DNA of 64,000 bases from Litorimonas sp964414555 (GTDB lineage Bacteria; Pseudomonadota; Alphaproteobacteria; Caulobacterales; Maricaulaceae), in contig CAYPWW010000006.1 in NCBI GenBank assembly GCA_964414555.1, forward strand, positions 1 to 64,000. The letters run 5' to 3'. Shown in pieces: positions 46,591 through 54,930 of this stretch; position 1 is the first letter of the stretch; the number at the start of each line of letters is the position of its first letter. The notes under the pieces were generated by a model. That model was not told the origin of the DNA, made no database searches, and saw only the letters and a list, made by a program, of their open reading frames with translations. Position numbers and translations under genes: made by a program.

Positions 46591-47445
46591 TTAGTCGGCC
46601 CAGATATGTGGCACGCTACGGTTTGGTGCAGTTTCAATATAGCCGGACTCGTAATCGTCGCCATATCCTTCCGCTGCTTCCAGAGCGTCGCTGAGAGAGC
46701 CTGCGGCCTCCAGAATACCGCCGATGACATCGTAGATGGCGGCTTCGCTCATCTCCGTCCCGAACGCCTCGCCATAGCTTTCACCCCGTCCCAAAAGGGC
46801 GGAAATCTGCGGATTAGAAAGCAGCGCGCGGAGTTGCGAGAGGGCGCCATTGACCTGTTGATTGTTAAACACGGGCTGGCCGCGGCGAACACGGGTCTGC
46901 GCCGTGTTGATATTTCGCCGTATATATTTACCGGCCTTTTTGAACCCGCCAGGTTTGCTCAGGCTGGTCAAACCACGAGAGGCGAGTCCACCGAGTTTTC
47001 CGCCGATCTTTGCACCAATGGCAGCACCAGCAGGACCTCCGAAGAATGTCCCGACGGCCATGCCGCCTTTGACCGCTAGGGGTTTGACAACTTTGGCTGC
47101 GACTTTGGCAACTCGTCGGGCGGCGCGTTTGATCGCCTTCCAGAATTCGGCTTGATCATAGGAGTCCATCTCCCAGGCTTGCTCGCGGAGCATCTCTGTT
47201 AGCGTTTCAGGCGCTGTCTCTGCATATTCAGGTTGCGCAAGTTGGATGGCTTCAATTGGGCCGATTCCCATTGCAGCCAATTGCTGCCACTCAGGGTCAT
47301 TGGCCCAGGTTTCATACGGTAGGCCAATGGACTCGAAATCCGCTTCTGAGAAAACAGTCTGGTGCGCATCATGACTAGGTGCGTCAAAAAACTCTTCAAA
47401 CCCGTTGGCTTCATATGAAGCTTCGTTTGGTGTGGTATGATACAT
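46591..47445 (-). CDS. Unknown protein with basic Gly/Ala-rich hydrophobic core, first gene of SARP-linked operon
   Basis: This 284-residue protein has an acidic, aromatic N-terminus (1-100), then a basic stretch (KAIKRAARRVAKVAAKVVK), a Gly-rich hydrophobic segment (GGMAVGTFFGGPAGAAIGAK) like a pore-forming or bacteriocin-type helical hairpin, more basic helices, and an acidic tail with GDDYESGYIETAP. The DDYES motif also occurs twice in the acidic protein two genes downstream. The start has AGGAG, and four SARP-type repeats lie 58 bp upstream. It could be a membrane-active or self-assembling protein. Confidence 0.65.
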   Translation of the reverse strand: MYHTTPNEASYEANGFEEFFDAPSHDAHQTVFSEADFESIGLPYETWANDPEWQQLAAMGIGPIEAIQLAQPEYAETAPETLTEMLREQAWEMDSYDQAEFWKAIKRAARRVAKVAAKVVKPLAVKGGMAVGTFFGGPAGAAIGAKIGGKLGGLASRGLTSLSKPGGFKKAGKYIRRNINTAQTRVRRGQPVFNNQQVNGALSQLRALLSNPQISALLGRGESYGEAFGTEMSEAAIYDVIGGILEAAGSLSDALEAAEGYGDDYESGYIETAPNRSVPHIWAD

Positions 47446-47500
47446 AATGCGGCTCCTACTGGCGGTGTGTCTGTTCTATGAGTCAGGGTTTGAAGGGCGC

Positions 47501-47540
47501 CTCTCACCGGGGGCTCACGGCGCTATCACTGAGTTCTCAC
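47501..47540 (-). promoter_or_regulatory. SARP-type operator: four direct repeats with exact 11-bp period
   Basis: On the minus strand GTGAG (47540), GTGAT (47529), GTGAG (47518) and GTGAG (47507) begin at intervals of exactly 11 bp. SARP activators bind direct heptamer repeats with 11-bp spacing just upstream of or over the -35 region. A plausible -10 (CATAGA, 47480-47475) lies about 20 bp downstream, then the 46591-47445 gene. The SARP gene ends 25 bp away. Confidence 0.75.
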
Positions 47541-47564
47541 AATCGAAAAAATTTGGTTTTTTCT

Positions 47565-48419
47565 TCAAATTTCGTGCAGCTCAGCCCGGATTTCTGACAG
47601 CTCCTGCAACACGATGGACAGTGCATCCGTCAGCGTGTCGATCCTTCTGGCAAAGCTGGAGCCTTCCACGCGGGTTGTGATCGTCTGCGGTTTTTCGGGT
47701 TCTAGAAGGGCGCGGGTCTGTGCGGATGGGGCAATGCCCAGCTCTTCAGATAAAACCGATGTCAGCTTTGAATATGCGGCATGGGCCTGCGCGCGGCGCC
47801 CAGAATTTAGATAGGCTGCGATTTGCGCCCGCCATGCGCGTTCTTCGTATGGATCGACGCGGATGGCCGCATGGCTCAGCTCGATCGCCCAATTCGGTTC
47901 GCGCGAAATCAAGGCGTCGGCGGCCTCTACCGAGGCGTCTACGATCGTCTGTTCGACGACCCGACGGCAATCGTCCAACCAGGTGGCCGACATTCCCGGT
48001 AATAATCCGCCTGAGAGGGTCGAGAGCTTTTGAGCAACTGTTTCCGGGTCGATCTGACCCTTGCGAAAACGTGCGATATCCTCGCGCATGCGCACGACAT
48101 CGACTTCTGGGCCGGTGCGATGACGTAGGCGGATATAGTCGCTGCCCGTATCGAACCAACTCTCACAGTCGATACCCCCAGCACGTAAGGATTTTCGCAA
48201 ACGCCAGAGTGCTGTGTTCAAACTCCGCCGCGCAGAGAAATCATCTCCGTCCCAGAGGTCGCAAGCGAGACGCTCGCGCGACACGGGCTTGCCTTGGTCG
48301 ATCGCGATTGCGGCGAGTAATTCCCGTTCTTTCTTGCCGGGCAGCACGACAGGAGTCGCGTCGGGTGATTTGACTTCCAGTCCACCAAACAGGCGCAACT
48401 CCGCACAGACCACGTTCAT
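47565..48419 (-). CDS. SARP-type activator (OmpR-like DNA-binding plus BTAD domain)
   Basis: This 284-residue protein has an OmpR/PhoB-type winged helix (about 5-95: LRLFGGLEV, RERLACDLW, RRSLNTALWRLRKSLR) and a bacterial transcriptional activation domain of TPR-like helices (about 100-245: EERAWRAQIAAYLNSGRRAQAHAAY). It ends in a short coiled coil. SARPs usually switch on specialised-product operons in actinomycetes; they are rarer in Proteobacteria. Its gene sits just upstream of a classic SARP repeat array and the seven-gene operon it probably activates. It is divergent from a Crp/Fnr gene. Confidence 0.88.
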   Translation of the reverse strand: MNVVCAELRLFGGLEVKSPDATPVVLPGKKERELLAAIAIDQGKPVSRERLACDLWDGDDFSARRSLNTALWRLRKSLRAGGIDCESWFDTGSDYIRLRHRTGPEVDVVRMREDIARFRKGQIDPETVAQKLSTLSGGLLPGMSATWLDDCRRVVEQTIVDASVEAADALISREPNWAIELSHAAIRVDPYEERAWRAQIAAYLNSGRRAQAHAAYSKLTSVLSEELGIAPSAQTRALLEPEKPQTITTRVEGSSFARRIDTLTDALSIVLQELSEIRAELHEI

Positions 48420-48578
48420 TGCGAAACCTGCGGCTTGCGTGTTTCACTGGGATTTGGGTGGGTTTGTTTGTCCTGCATATGCGCCTCCATTTTGCAGGCT
48501 CGACCTTGGCGCGGGTATTGGGCATAAATCCGTGACGTCCATCACGGGCATAAGGCGGAAGTCCGACAAGGAAGATGG

Positions 48579-49241
48579 ATGGGCGATATTGTAGAAGCGA
48601 GCTGGTTCGATGCGTTGGTTGCGCAGGCGCGCCGCGTTAACTTGCCGGCAGGTCATGTTCTCCACCACGCAGGGCAGCCGGACAGCTCTGTCGATATACT
48701 CGTCTCTGGGACAGTTGAGGTCTGGCACACATCTGCGGAGGGGCAGGAGGTCTGGCTGGGTAATTATGGGCGCGGGGATACGATGGGAACGCTCATCCTA
48801 AGTGGACATAAGCTGCCGGGCGGTTCGTCCGCAGGTAGCTATGACCGAGTAGCGGCCTCAAATATTGCCTTACTTTGTCTGAGTCCCACGGCTTTTCAGG
48901 CACTTTGCGCAGACTATCCTGATCTAGGCCTTTGGGTGGCTGCGCGCGGTGCGGATTTATTAGAAGCCAGTCGAACGGCCCTGATCGGCGCGCGTCTGCT
49001 GTCGGCAAAAGGACGTGTTGCAGCAGAACTCTTACGTTTATCTGCTTCGAACGGTGAGTCGATTGAAACACGAATTATCCGGCCAAATCCTGTGCTCGCT
49101 AACTTAGCGCGTCGGGCTGGCACGACCCGAGAAACGGCTTCGCGCACGGTGACGGCGCTTTGTAAATCAGGCGTTTTAGAGCGTCGCCCCGGTGCATTAA
49201 TTCTGGCAGATGTGGCGAGATTGCGAGAGGCGCAGACTTAA
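48579..49241 (+). CDS. Crp/Fnr-family regulator
   Basis: This 220-residue protein has a cyclic-nucleotide-binding-like beta-roll (about 15-115; GHVLHHAGQPDSSVDILVSG) and a winged helix (150-215; LANLARRAGTTRETASRTVTAL). No Fnr-type iron-sulfur Cys cluster is visible at the N-terminus. The roll has Gly-rich turns where Crp contacts cAMP, but key Arg/Ser residues are not clear. It is divergent from the SARP gene and may control it. It ends convergently (4-bp overlap) with the TPR-sensor gene. Confidence 0.87.
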   Translation: MGDIVEASWFDALVAQARRVNLPAGHVLHHAGQPDSSVDILVSGTVEVWHTSAEGQEVWLGNYGRGDTMGTLILSGHKLPGGSSAGSYDRVAASNIALLCLSPTAFQALCADYPDLGLWVAARGADLLEASRTALIGARLLSAKGRVAAELLRLSASNGESIETRIIRPNPVLANLARRAGTTRETASRTVTALCKSGVLERRPGALILADVARLREAQT

Positions 49242-50773
49242 GCCTGCAAGCTGTAGAGATGCTGTTCCGACACCAGATCATATCCCGCATAAATGAGCGG
49301 CATCTGTTTAGGACTTTTCAGGGCTATCAAGGCGGCGAGCGCTTCACTCATTAACACAGCTCCCGGCGAAGCCGTTTGGCGGGCTGATTCCAGCCCAGGT
49401 CCAACGCGACCTGCAAGGTCAAGCGCAATTGTGTGGTTCGGATGCAGGGTCTTCAGCCGCTCGAAAAGCGTGCTGAACGCACCAAAATCTGAAAGATCAT
49501 GTGCCAGCGTTCCTTTGGGTCCGAATGAGACGAGTGCCAAAGGCTCCTCTGGGCTAAGCCGCGCCATCGGAAGGCCGCTCTTGTTTTGAGGAAGTGAGAC
49601 ATCTGCTGTAATGGTGTGGAAACCTGTTGCTTCCCAGTGGTCCCGCAAGGCGTGGCTGAGCGAGTGAGGGCGGGCGCTATCAAGAATAAGTAATTGTTGT
49701 GGATCGCGTGACATATATGCCGCTCTAAGAATGGCCTGACCTGCACTAACCTCGGCGGCGCGGCGTATCGGCCCTAGATCGGAATGATCCCCGGTCGCTG
49801 GAATAGTTAGAACAGATGCAGCCTGCGCCAGACACGCATCAAAGCGCGGCAACCAGCTGTCGCCGGATGGTTTAACGGAATGTGCTTTGAACTGGTCAAC
49901 TGTGCCGGGGAGGGCGAGATGAAGCGAGACGCCCTCTGCGAGGCAAGCCTCTGCGATCAAGATATCAGCACCGGCTGCGAGAGCGCCGTAAGCATAGCCA
50001 ATATCGTGGCGCTGGATCAGATCACGTAATCGCACAGATAAAGCTGCTTCATTAGGCGCGTTTTGATCTGACCAGAGATGCCCAGCGAAACGCGAAGGGC
50101 GTGGCGGGGCATAGGCCTTAAGCCAATCTTCAGTTAGCCCTAGCGCCTTCGTAATCAATCCAAATTGTTTGAGAGAGGTTGCGTGAGCTGCATAATTGAG
50201 TGGATCGGCGGCGACGGCGCGCTGTAGGGCAAAGTTAGCTCGATCAACATCGCCCAATAGCAAATGACATTCCGCGCGGGTCGCAGGGATATAATACGCG
50301 TCCGATACGCCTTTGCCTTCCGCATCTGTTTTATGATCGCTGAGACGTTCTAGAAGTTTCTGGGCACGAGCACGGACCTCTGATTTGGTTTGGTCTTTTG
50401 TGCCGTCCGTTAGAAGCAACATCGTCGCCGCATTGATCCCGGAATATGTCCCACCCGTTTGCGCGTATGCCGCATCGTAGAGCCTTGCGGCCCGGCGTCC
50501 CATTTCAAGACTATTCGCATCATTACCGCGCAGGAATAAATCCTTGTGAATACGGGCAAGCAAAGCTTGCGCGTCTTCTGTCGCGACGTCGCCAAGCCCG
50601 TAACGCGCATAGTCTTGCTGCGCGAGATCCGTCGCCCCAAGCCTTGCTAAGCATAAGACGGCCTGCTGTTGCGCTTCTCGGTCATTCGCATCACGTGCCA
50701 ATTTTTGGCACGCGATACGATAATGGGCCAGCAGGTCCGTTTCCGGATGCGGGGCTGTGAAGGCAGAGCTCAT
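49238..50773 (-). CDS. TPR-sensor / SLOG-like protein with degenerate cyclase-like tail
   Basis: This protein has about 511 residues from ATG 50773; an earlier start at 50890 would overlap the lipoprotein gene. Residues 1-200 are TPR-like (the TRAFs-binding/TPR-S type). Residues about 230-380 contain a Rossmann-like block AYGALAAGADILIAEACLAE and VSLHLALPGTVDQFKAHSV, typical of the SLOG-like nucleotide-sensing region. The final 110 residues (ALVSFGPKGTLAHDLSDFG to VSEQHLYSL) align by eye with class III adenylate cyclase ends (SEALAALIAL) but lack the two metal Asp residues. It is the third gene of the TIR operon and likely a nucleotide or ligand sensor. Confidence 0.7.
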   Translation of the reverse strand: MSSAFTAPHPETDLLAHYRIACQKLARDANDREAQQQAVLCLARLGATDLAQQDYARYGLGDVATEDAQALLARIHKDLFLRGNDANSLEMGRRAARLYDAAYAQTGGTYSGINAATMLLLTDGTKDQTKSEVRARAQKLLERLSDHKTDAEGKGVSDAYYIPATRAECHLLLGDVDRANFALQRAVAADPLNYAAHATSLKQFGLITKALGLTEDWLKAYAPPRPSRFAGHLWSDQNAPNEAALSVRLRDLIQRHDIGYAYGALAAGADILIAEACLAEGVSLHLALPGTVDQFKAHSVKPSGDSWLPRFDACLAQAASVLTIPATGDHSDLGPIRRAAEVSAGQAILRAAYMSRDPQQLLILDSARPHSLSHALRDHWEATGFHTITADVSLPQNKSGLPMARLSPEEPLALVSFGPKGTLAHDLSDFGAFSTLFERLKTLHPNHTIALDLAGRVGPGLESARQTASPGAVLMSEALAALIALKSPKQMPLIYAGYDLVSEQHLYSLQA

Positions 50774-50789
50774 GCGGCTATCTCTCGAC

Positions 50790-51827
50790 TTATTCCCAGC
50801 CGATCCCTTCGGTCTGAACTTCAGGATCAATGAACAACGGTGTGCTGGGAAAATGATCTTGCTGTCCCGCAGAGATGACATATTTATCATAGCGATAACG
50901 ACATGTGCCGCCGCTCTCGCTTTGCATGCTTTTATGACGGATGAAGTGAAAGGTCAGGACATCCAGGGCATCTGGGGAAGGGTTCTTCGGGTAAACCGGA
51001 TATTGAACGAATGGCGTGAAGAGTTGTCCCAGCGCGCTCTCTGAATTGGGCGCATAAGTGACAAGTGCCGCAGTGTCTCGCGAGAAGGTCAGATGTTCGT
51101 CGAGCAGCACATAGAAAAAGATGTGACCAATCGAGTCTTTGTAGGTGCTATCGCTTAAGTCCGTAAAAAACGGAGTTTTTTCAGGTGGCGTTTGGTTGAG
51201 TGTCAGGTTTCGACGTTTGAATGCGGAACTGCCGGGACCATTGCCAGTAACAAAAAGCGCATCGACATCTGGTCGCGAGATTTGGGACAGGTTTTGCTGA
51301 AGGGTCAGGTATTCCCCTGTGCTCGTGGTTCCCAAGATGGATTCGATGTTTTTGTAAGCGGGGTCTGTCTTAAGTAGGTCTCGTGACTCGACGCGGCCGT
51401 TACGGTCAAAATTGACAAAGGTAATCGTCGTGTTTTCTTCGGTCAGATCGACTTGAGATAGGTTCGGTGTCTCATAAGGTTCCGTTGCGAAACAAGATGG
51501 GTCCAGCCCGACCGTCTTGTCGGGATTTGGCAATCCATCACCGCTGGCCGAATTGCCATAGCTCGCATTATATGGCGTCACGAGCGTGCCGTCCTCGCCT
51601 TCGATCATAATATCCCGCATGGGAACACTGACTTTCTGCCCGTTCACGACGGCATCTTTCATCATAAGGAAAACACCCGGTTTTTCCTTTGTGGTTTTTG
51701 TGTCGCAATATTCGTTACAAAATTTCTCTACATCGTCGCCAATGTCGATACCGGTGTCGCAACCCGCTAGGGCCAGCGCGGCCAAGCTTGTGGCGAGCAT
51801 CGCTGTGTAATTATTAGTTTTTCGCAT
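50790..51827 (-). CDS. Lipoprotein of unknown function in the TIR operon
   Basis: This 345-residue protein has a lipobox (LALAGC), then a Cys-containing head (FCNEYCDTKT) and a beta-rich body. No family is recognised. It overlaps the TIR gene stop by 14 bp and is followed 16 bp later by the TPR-sensor gene, so it is encoded between two sensor-like proteins yet goes to the envelope. It could be an envelope stress or ligand receptor for the TIR protein, which has one membrane helix. Confidence 0.7.
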   Translation of the reverse strand: MRKTNNYTAMLATSLAALALAGCDTGIDIGDDVEKFCNEYCDTKTTKEKPGVFLMMKDAVVNGQKVSVPMRDIMIEGEDGTLVTPYNASYGNSASGDGLPNPDKTVGLDPSCFATEPYETPNLSQVDLTEENTTITFVNFDRNGRVESRDLLKTDPAYKNIESILGTTSTGEYLTLQQNLSQISRPDVDALFVTGNGPGSSAFKRRNLTLNQTPPEKTPFFTDLSDSTYKDSIGHIFFYVLLDEHLTFSRDTAALVTYAPNSESALGQLFTPFVQYPVYPKNPSPDALDVLTFHFIRHKSMQSESGGTCRYRYDKYVISAGQQDHFPSTPLFIDPEVQTEGIGWE

Positions 51828-53793
51828 TGTCAGTCTCCTGTGACAGTGAGGGGTCGAGATTTAGGTGGTCGAGGGCCACATGAAATAGAGTTTTCGGTGG
51901 CGGGTGCTTGATCGCTGCATCAGGGCAGCTCTCTTCGGACAGAACCTTTGCCAGCGCCGCACGTTCGCTGACACGCATTCGCGCGATGTCATCTGTGCAA
52001 AACTGCGTCAGTTCGAACGTCTCTTCTAGCAAGAGGTGCGCGAGCAGGCGTGGGGCGAGGGCGTCGTTCTGGCTTGTTCTCGATTTTAGATAGTCGCGCG
52101 CCATTGCCTGATGGTTTGCCTCGGAATCCATCGCCCCAAGATAAAGCGGAAAGCTAGCTTGCGCTCGCTCAAACACGGCACGCCGCGACGCGGGTAGGGG
52201 GCTTTGCGCGGCTAGAAGAGGGTCATTTGCCAAACGTTCTGCGACAGAGCGGGCCTGATCTGTATCCCCTTCAAGATAGGCCAGCTGAAAAGCGGAGAGC
52301 TCTAGCTGAAGTCGATTATATTGCAGTGTGATATTCTCAGGCTCCATTGCTAGAAGAGTCTCTGATAACTCGAAAGCTGATGTCAGAGCTGCTCGCGCTT
52401 CCACTAATTTGTCGGCCCGTGATAATGCGAAAACGCGTGAGCGTTGCGTGATGAGCTTTTGCAGACCGATACGGAAATCTTGCGTCTGCGCACTGGCTTC
52501 CAGCACATCAAGTGCCGTCTTAGCCGCGGTTACGGCGCTCTCAAAGCTGCCGGCTTCTCCATAGGCTCGGGCAAGTTCAATGTGGCTCTTCGCAGCGGAA
52601 ATTCGCCGCCCCACATCTGCAGAATCTTGCGCGAGCAATGCTGTTTTTGCGGTCACGATATCTTCTTGATAGGTGACATTGCCATCTCGGTCGCCGGTTG
52701 CGAGTGCGACTGCGCCGAGGTTGGTCAGGACATAGATACGTTCTTGAGAAACGCGCTTTGTCATACCTTCACGGGCGGCGAGGCGTTCGACGATCTCACC
52801 GTAAGTTTCGAAATAGCGTTTTGCGGAACTGTGTTCGCCTCGATTAAAATGACTAGAGCCGACCCAGAAAGCGCTCTGCGCGTGATCAAAAATACGGTCC
52901 GGGTCATCTGGATGGCGCGCCAGCAAGGCTTTCGAAGCGTCGAAGGCCTTCCTGAAATAGCTGGTCGCAGTCTCGCTATTGCCTTGCAGCGCCTGTACCT
53001 CACCCAGCATATGGAAAACGCGCGACCGTCGCCCAAGTGCATCTGCATCATGGCGCGATAGTGGATAGGCCGCGTAATAGCTTTCCGCGCGTTGCCCGAC
53101 CGTGTTCAAGGGTTCCAAACGCCCCACCGCTTCTAACTCGTCTTTAAGATCGGTGATCATGAATTCGATCTGCCCTTCCGCATCCTGTGTGCGCTGATCT
53201 GCTAAGGCCCGAGCGGAAAGCGCGGACAGCGTCAACGCTCCCAGTGTTAGAATAAGGGCCGAACCGCCGACCGTGATGGCGGTCACGCGACGTCGCGCTT
53301 TTTTTAGGTCGCGCTGGATAAGATCATTCAGCCCAACATTCAGTAAGCCGGCAGCCAATTGTGTTACGCCCAGTCGGTCGTTTCGCCCTGACAGATCAGC
53401 GGCTAACGGCTCTGATCCACCTTCAAGTAGGATGTCAGGGAAGCTGTTCTGTGGTGTGCCGGAGAGCCCCGCGCAAAAGATAGGCGCTTCAGGATGCATT
53501 TTTCGAAAAGTGGCGATCTCCTCGCTGACCCAGTGCGATGCCTTGGCGGCGGGTGAGGTGAGCACGATTAGCGCCTCGCTCGCGCTCAGGGCTGAATGTA
53601 TCGTCTCGGAGAGATCTGGGGCGGCGCTGAGTTCTGAGCGGTCGAGAAAGATCGGACCCAGCGTTCGGTTCATCCCAGAACGCAGATGTTTTGGAATTGT
53701 GTAGTTTTCGAGTTGTCGTTGCAGTCGTCGGGCGGCCTTTGAGTCTGCGTGTGAATAAGACAAGAACGCCCGGTATTTTCGCTGCAACCCCAC
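51814..53793 (-). CDS. TIR domain - membrane helix - TPR protein
   Basis: This 659-residue protein has an N-terminal TIR domain (6-165): AFLSYSHADSKAARRL at the start, FLDRSEL near 50, and SHWVSEEI with the likely NADase Glu91/92. A membrane helix follows at about 171-195, then a long TPR array (240-600). Bacterial TIR domains often cleave NAD+ in phage defence or act as signalling enzymes. Here the catalytic part would be cytoplasmic and the TPR part outside the membrane, an unusual topology for a defence TIR. The start is GTG at 53793. It heads a three-gene operon. Confidence 0.85.
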   Translation of the reverse strand: MGLQRKYRAFLSYSHADSKAARRLQRQLENYTIPKHLRSGMNRTLGPIFLDRSELSAAPDLSETIHSALSASEALIVLTSPAAKASHWVSEEIATFRKMHPEAPIFCAGLSGTPQNSFPDILLEGGSEPLAADLSGRNDRLGVTQLAAGLLNVGLNDLIQRDLKKARRRVTAITVGGSALILTLGALTLSALSARALADQRTQDAEGQIEFMITDLKDELEAVGRLEPLNTVGQRAESYYAAYPLSRHDADALGRRSRVFHMLGEVQALQGNSETATSYFRKAFDASKALLARHPDDPDRIFDHAQSAFWVGSSHFNRGEHSSAKRYFETYGEIVERLAAREGMTKRVSQERIYVLTNLGAVALATGDRDGNVTYQEDIVTAKTALLAQDSADVGRRISAAKSHIELARAYGEAGSFESAVTAAKTALDVLEASAQTQDFRIGLQKLITQRSRVFALSRADKLVEARAALTSAFELSETLLAMEPENITLQYNRLQLELSAFQLAYLEGDTDQARSVAERLANDPLLAAQSPLPASRRAVFERAQASFPLYLGAMDSEANHQAMARDYLKSRTSQNDALAPRLLAHLLLEETFELTQFCTDDIARMRVSERAALAKVLSEESCPDAAIKHPPPKTLFHVALDHLNLDPSLSQETDNAKN

Positions 53794-54037
53794 TCAGACA
53801 GCCCCCCTTGCCGTAGGACTTTACCCTAGGCGCAAAGCTGCAAGGCAATCAAGGTAGAGCTTTTCTGAGCTGTCTAACGTCAACGCTTGTGTCGGCTTTG
53901 CCAGATTAACTTTTACTCCTTTCGTCAGTGATGACCTGCGCGCGGTAGCCCGGCATCCGTGCGAAGGAAAATGGCGCGGCGCCTTGTTGGTTGGATCGCA
54001 TTAGGATAGAGGGCCGCAAACTAATAACATCTTATCC

Positions 54038-54673
54038 ATGAGCGACCCCATGTCAGACCTGCTTTCCAATTCACCTGTCATCCCAGTGGTGGCGATCGAC
54101 GACCCAAATCACGCCGTTCCCCTTTGCAAAGCGCTAATGGCAGGGGGGATAAACGCCATCGAAGTGACACTTCGCACGTCGCGCGCTATTGAAGCCATCA
54201 AGAACATCAAGGCAGAGTGCCCGGACATGATTTTGGGCGTGGGCACGGTGCTGACGCCCGATGACGTCAAGCGGTCTGAGGACACTGGCGCGCATTTCCT
54301 CGTATCACCGGGTCTATCTCCCAAACTTCAAAAGGCGCTCGAAGCGACAGACCTGTTGGTCCTGCCTGGGACGGCGTCCCCGTCCGAAGCCCTGTCCGCC
54401 TATGAGGCGGGGTTCCACAAGGTAAAGCTGTTTCCAGCTGGTGCCGTCGGCGGTGCGGCTCTGATTAAGTCGGTCTATGCGCCGATGCCGCTGGTTAGCT
54501 TCATGCCCACGGGCGGCGTGCGCCTAACGAACATGAACGACTATCTGTCCTTGCCCAACGTCTATGCCGTCGGCGGGACGTGGATTGCGCCGTCCGCGCT
54601 GATCAATGCTGGTGATTGGAATCAGATCGAAACAAACGCGCGCGAAGCCATGGCCAAAGCCAAAGAGGCCTAG
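54038..54673 (+). CDS. eda: 2-dehydro-3-deoxy-phosphogluconate aldolase
   Basis: This 211-residue class I aldolase has the Schiff-base Lys in FHKVKLFPAGAVGG, the catalytic Glu in INAIEVTLRT, and the phosphate site in MPTGGV. It splits KDPG (and 2-keto-4-hydroxyglutarate) to pyruvate and glyceraldehyde-3-phosphate. It completes the uronate route from KDG once a KDG kinase, not in this window, has acted. A second ATG at 54050 is also possible as start. Confidence 0.94.
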   Translation: MSDPMSDLLSNSPVIPVVAIDDPNHAVPLCKALMAGGINAIEVTLRTSRAIEAIKNIKAECPDMILGVGTVLTPDDVKRSEDTGAHFLVSPGLSPKLQKALEATDLLVLPGTASPSEALSAYEAGFHKVKLFPAGAVGGAALIKSVYAPMPLVSFMPTGGVRLTNMNDYLSLPNVYAVGGTWIAPSALINAGDWNQIETNAREAMAKAKEA

Positions 54674-54692
54674 CGAACGCTCATTGTTTTCT

Positions 54693-54848
54693 TCAGCCTC
54701 CGTGCTGGACTAAAAGGTCGAACAAATCTGACACCGACTTATTCTGGGCGTCGATACTGGTGTCGTCGGATCCAGATAGCACCGCATCGCTCATGGCTTG
54801 GACTTCAGTCCAGGCCGTATCTTTTCGTGTGCAGCTCGCGGGATTTTT
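54693..54848 (-). pseudogene. Possible remnant of a gene 3' end
   Basis: An open stretch without start, bounded by a TGA at 54851-54849 and ending at TGA 54695-54693, reads like a protein C-terminus (PASCTRKDTAWTEVQAMSD, ending DLFDLLVQHGG). It lies between eda and the broken formylglycine-generating-enzyme gene on that gene's strand. It may be the decayed end of a neighbouring gene of the same lost operon. Evidence is weak. Confidence 0.3.
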
Positions 54849-54930
54849 TCAAATTGCAATGACAGCGCATGCCCGTAAGCGAACGCTTTTGAACGGAACA
54901 TCCTGCGGCCCGTAACTCGGACCCTACACC

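Noticed and set aside
46590..46730. Longer N-terminus for the CxxC protein
   Set aside because: The extra sequence is only the shifted frame of the well-supported end of the preceding gene.
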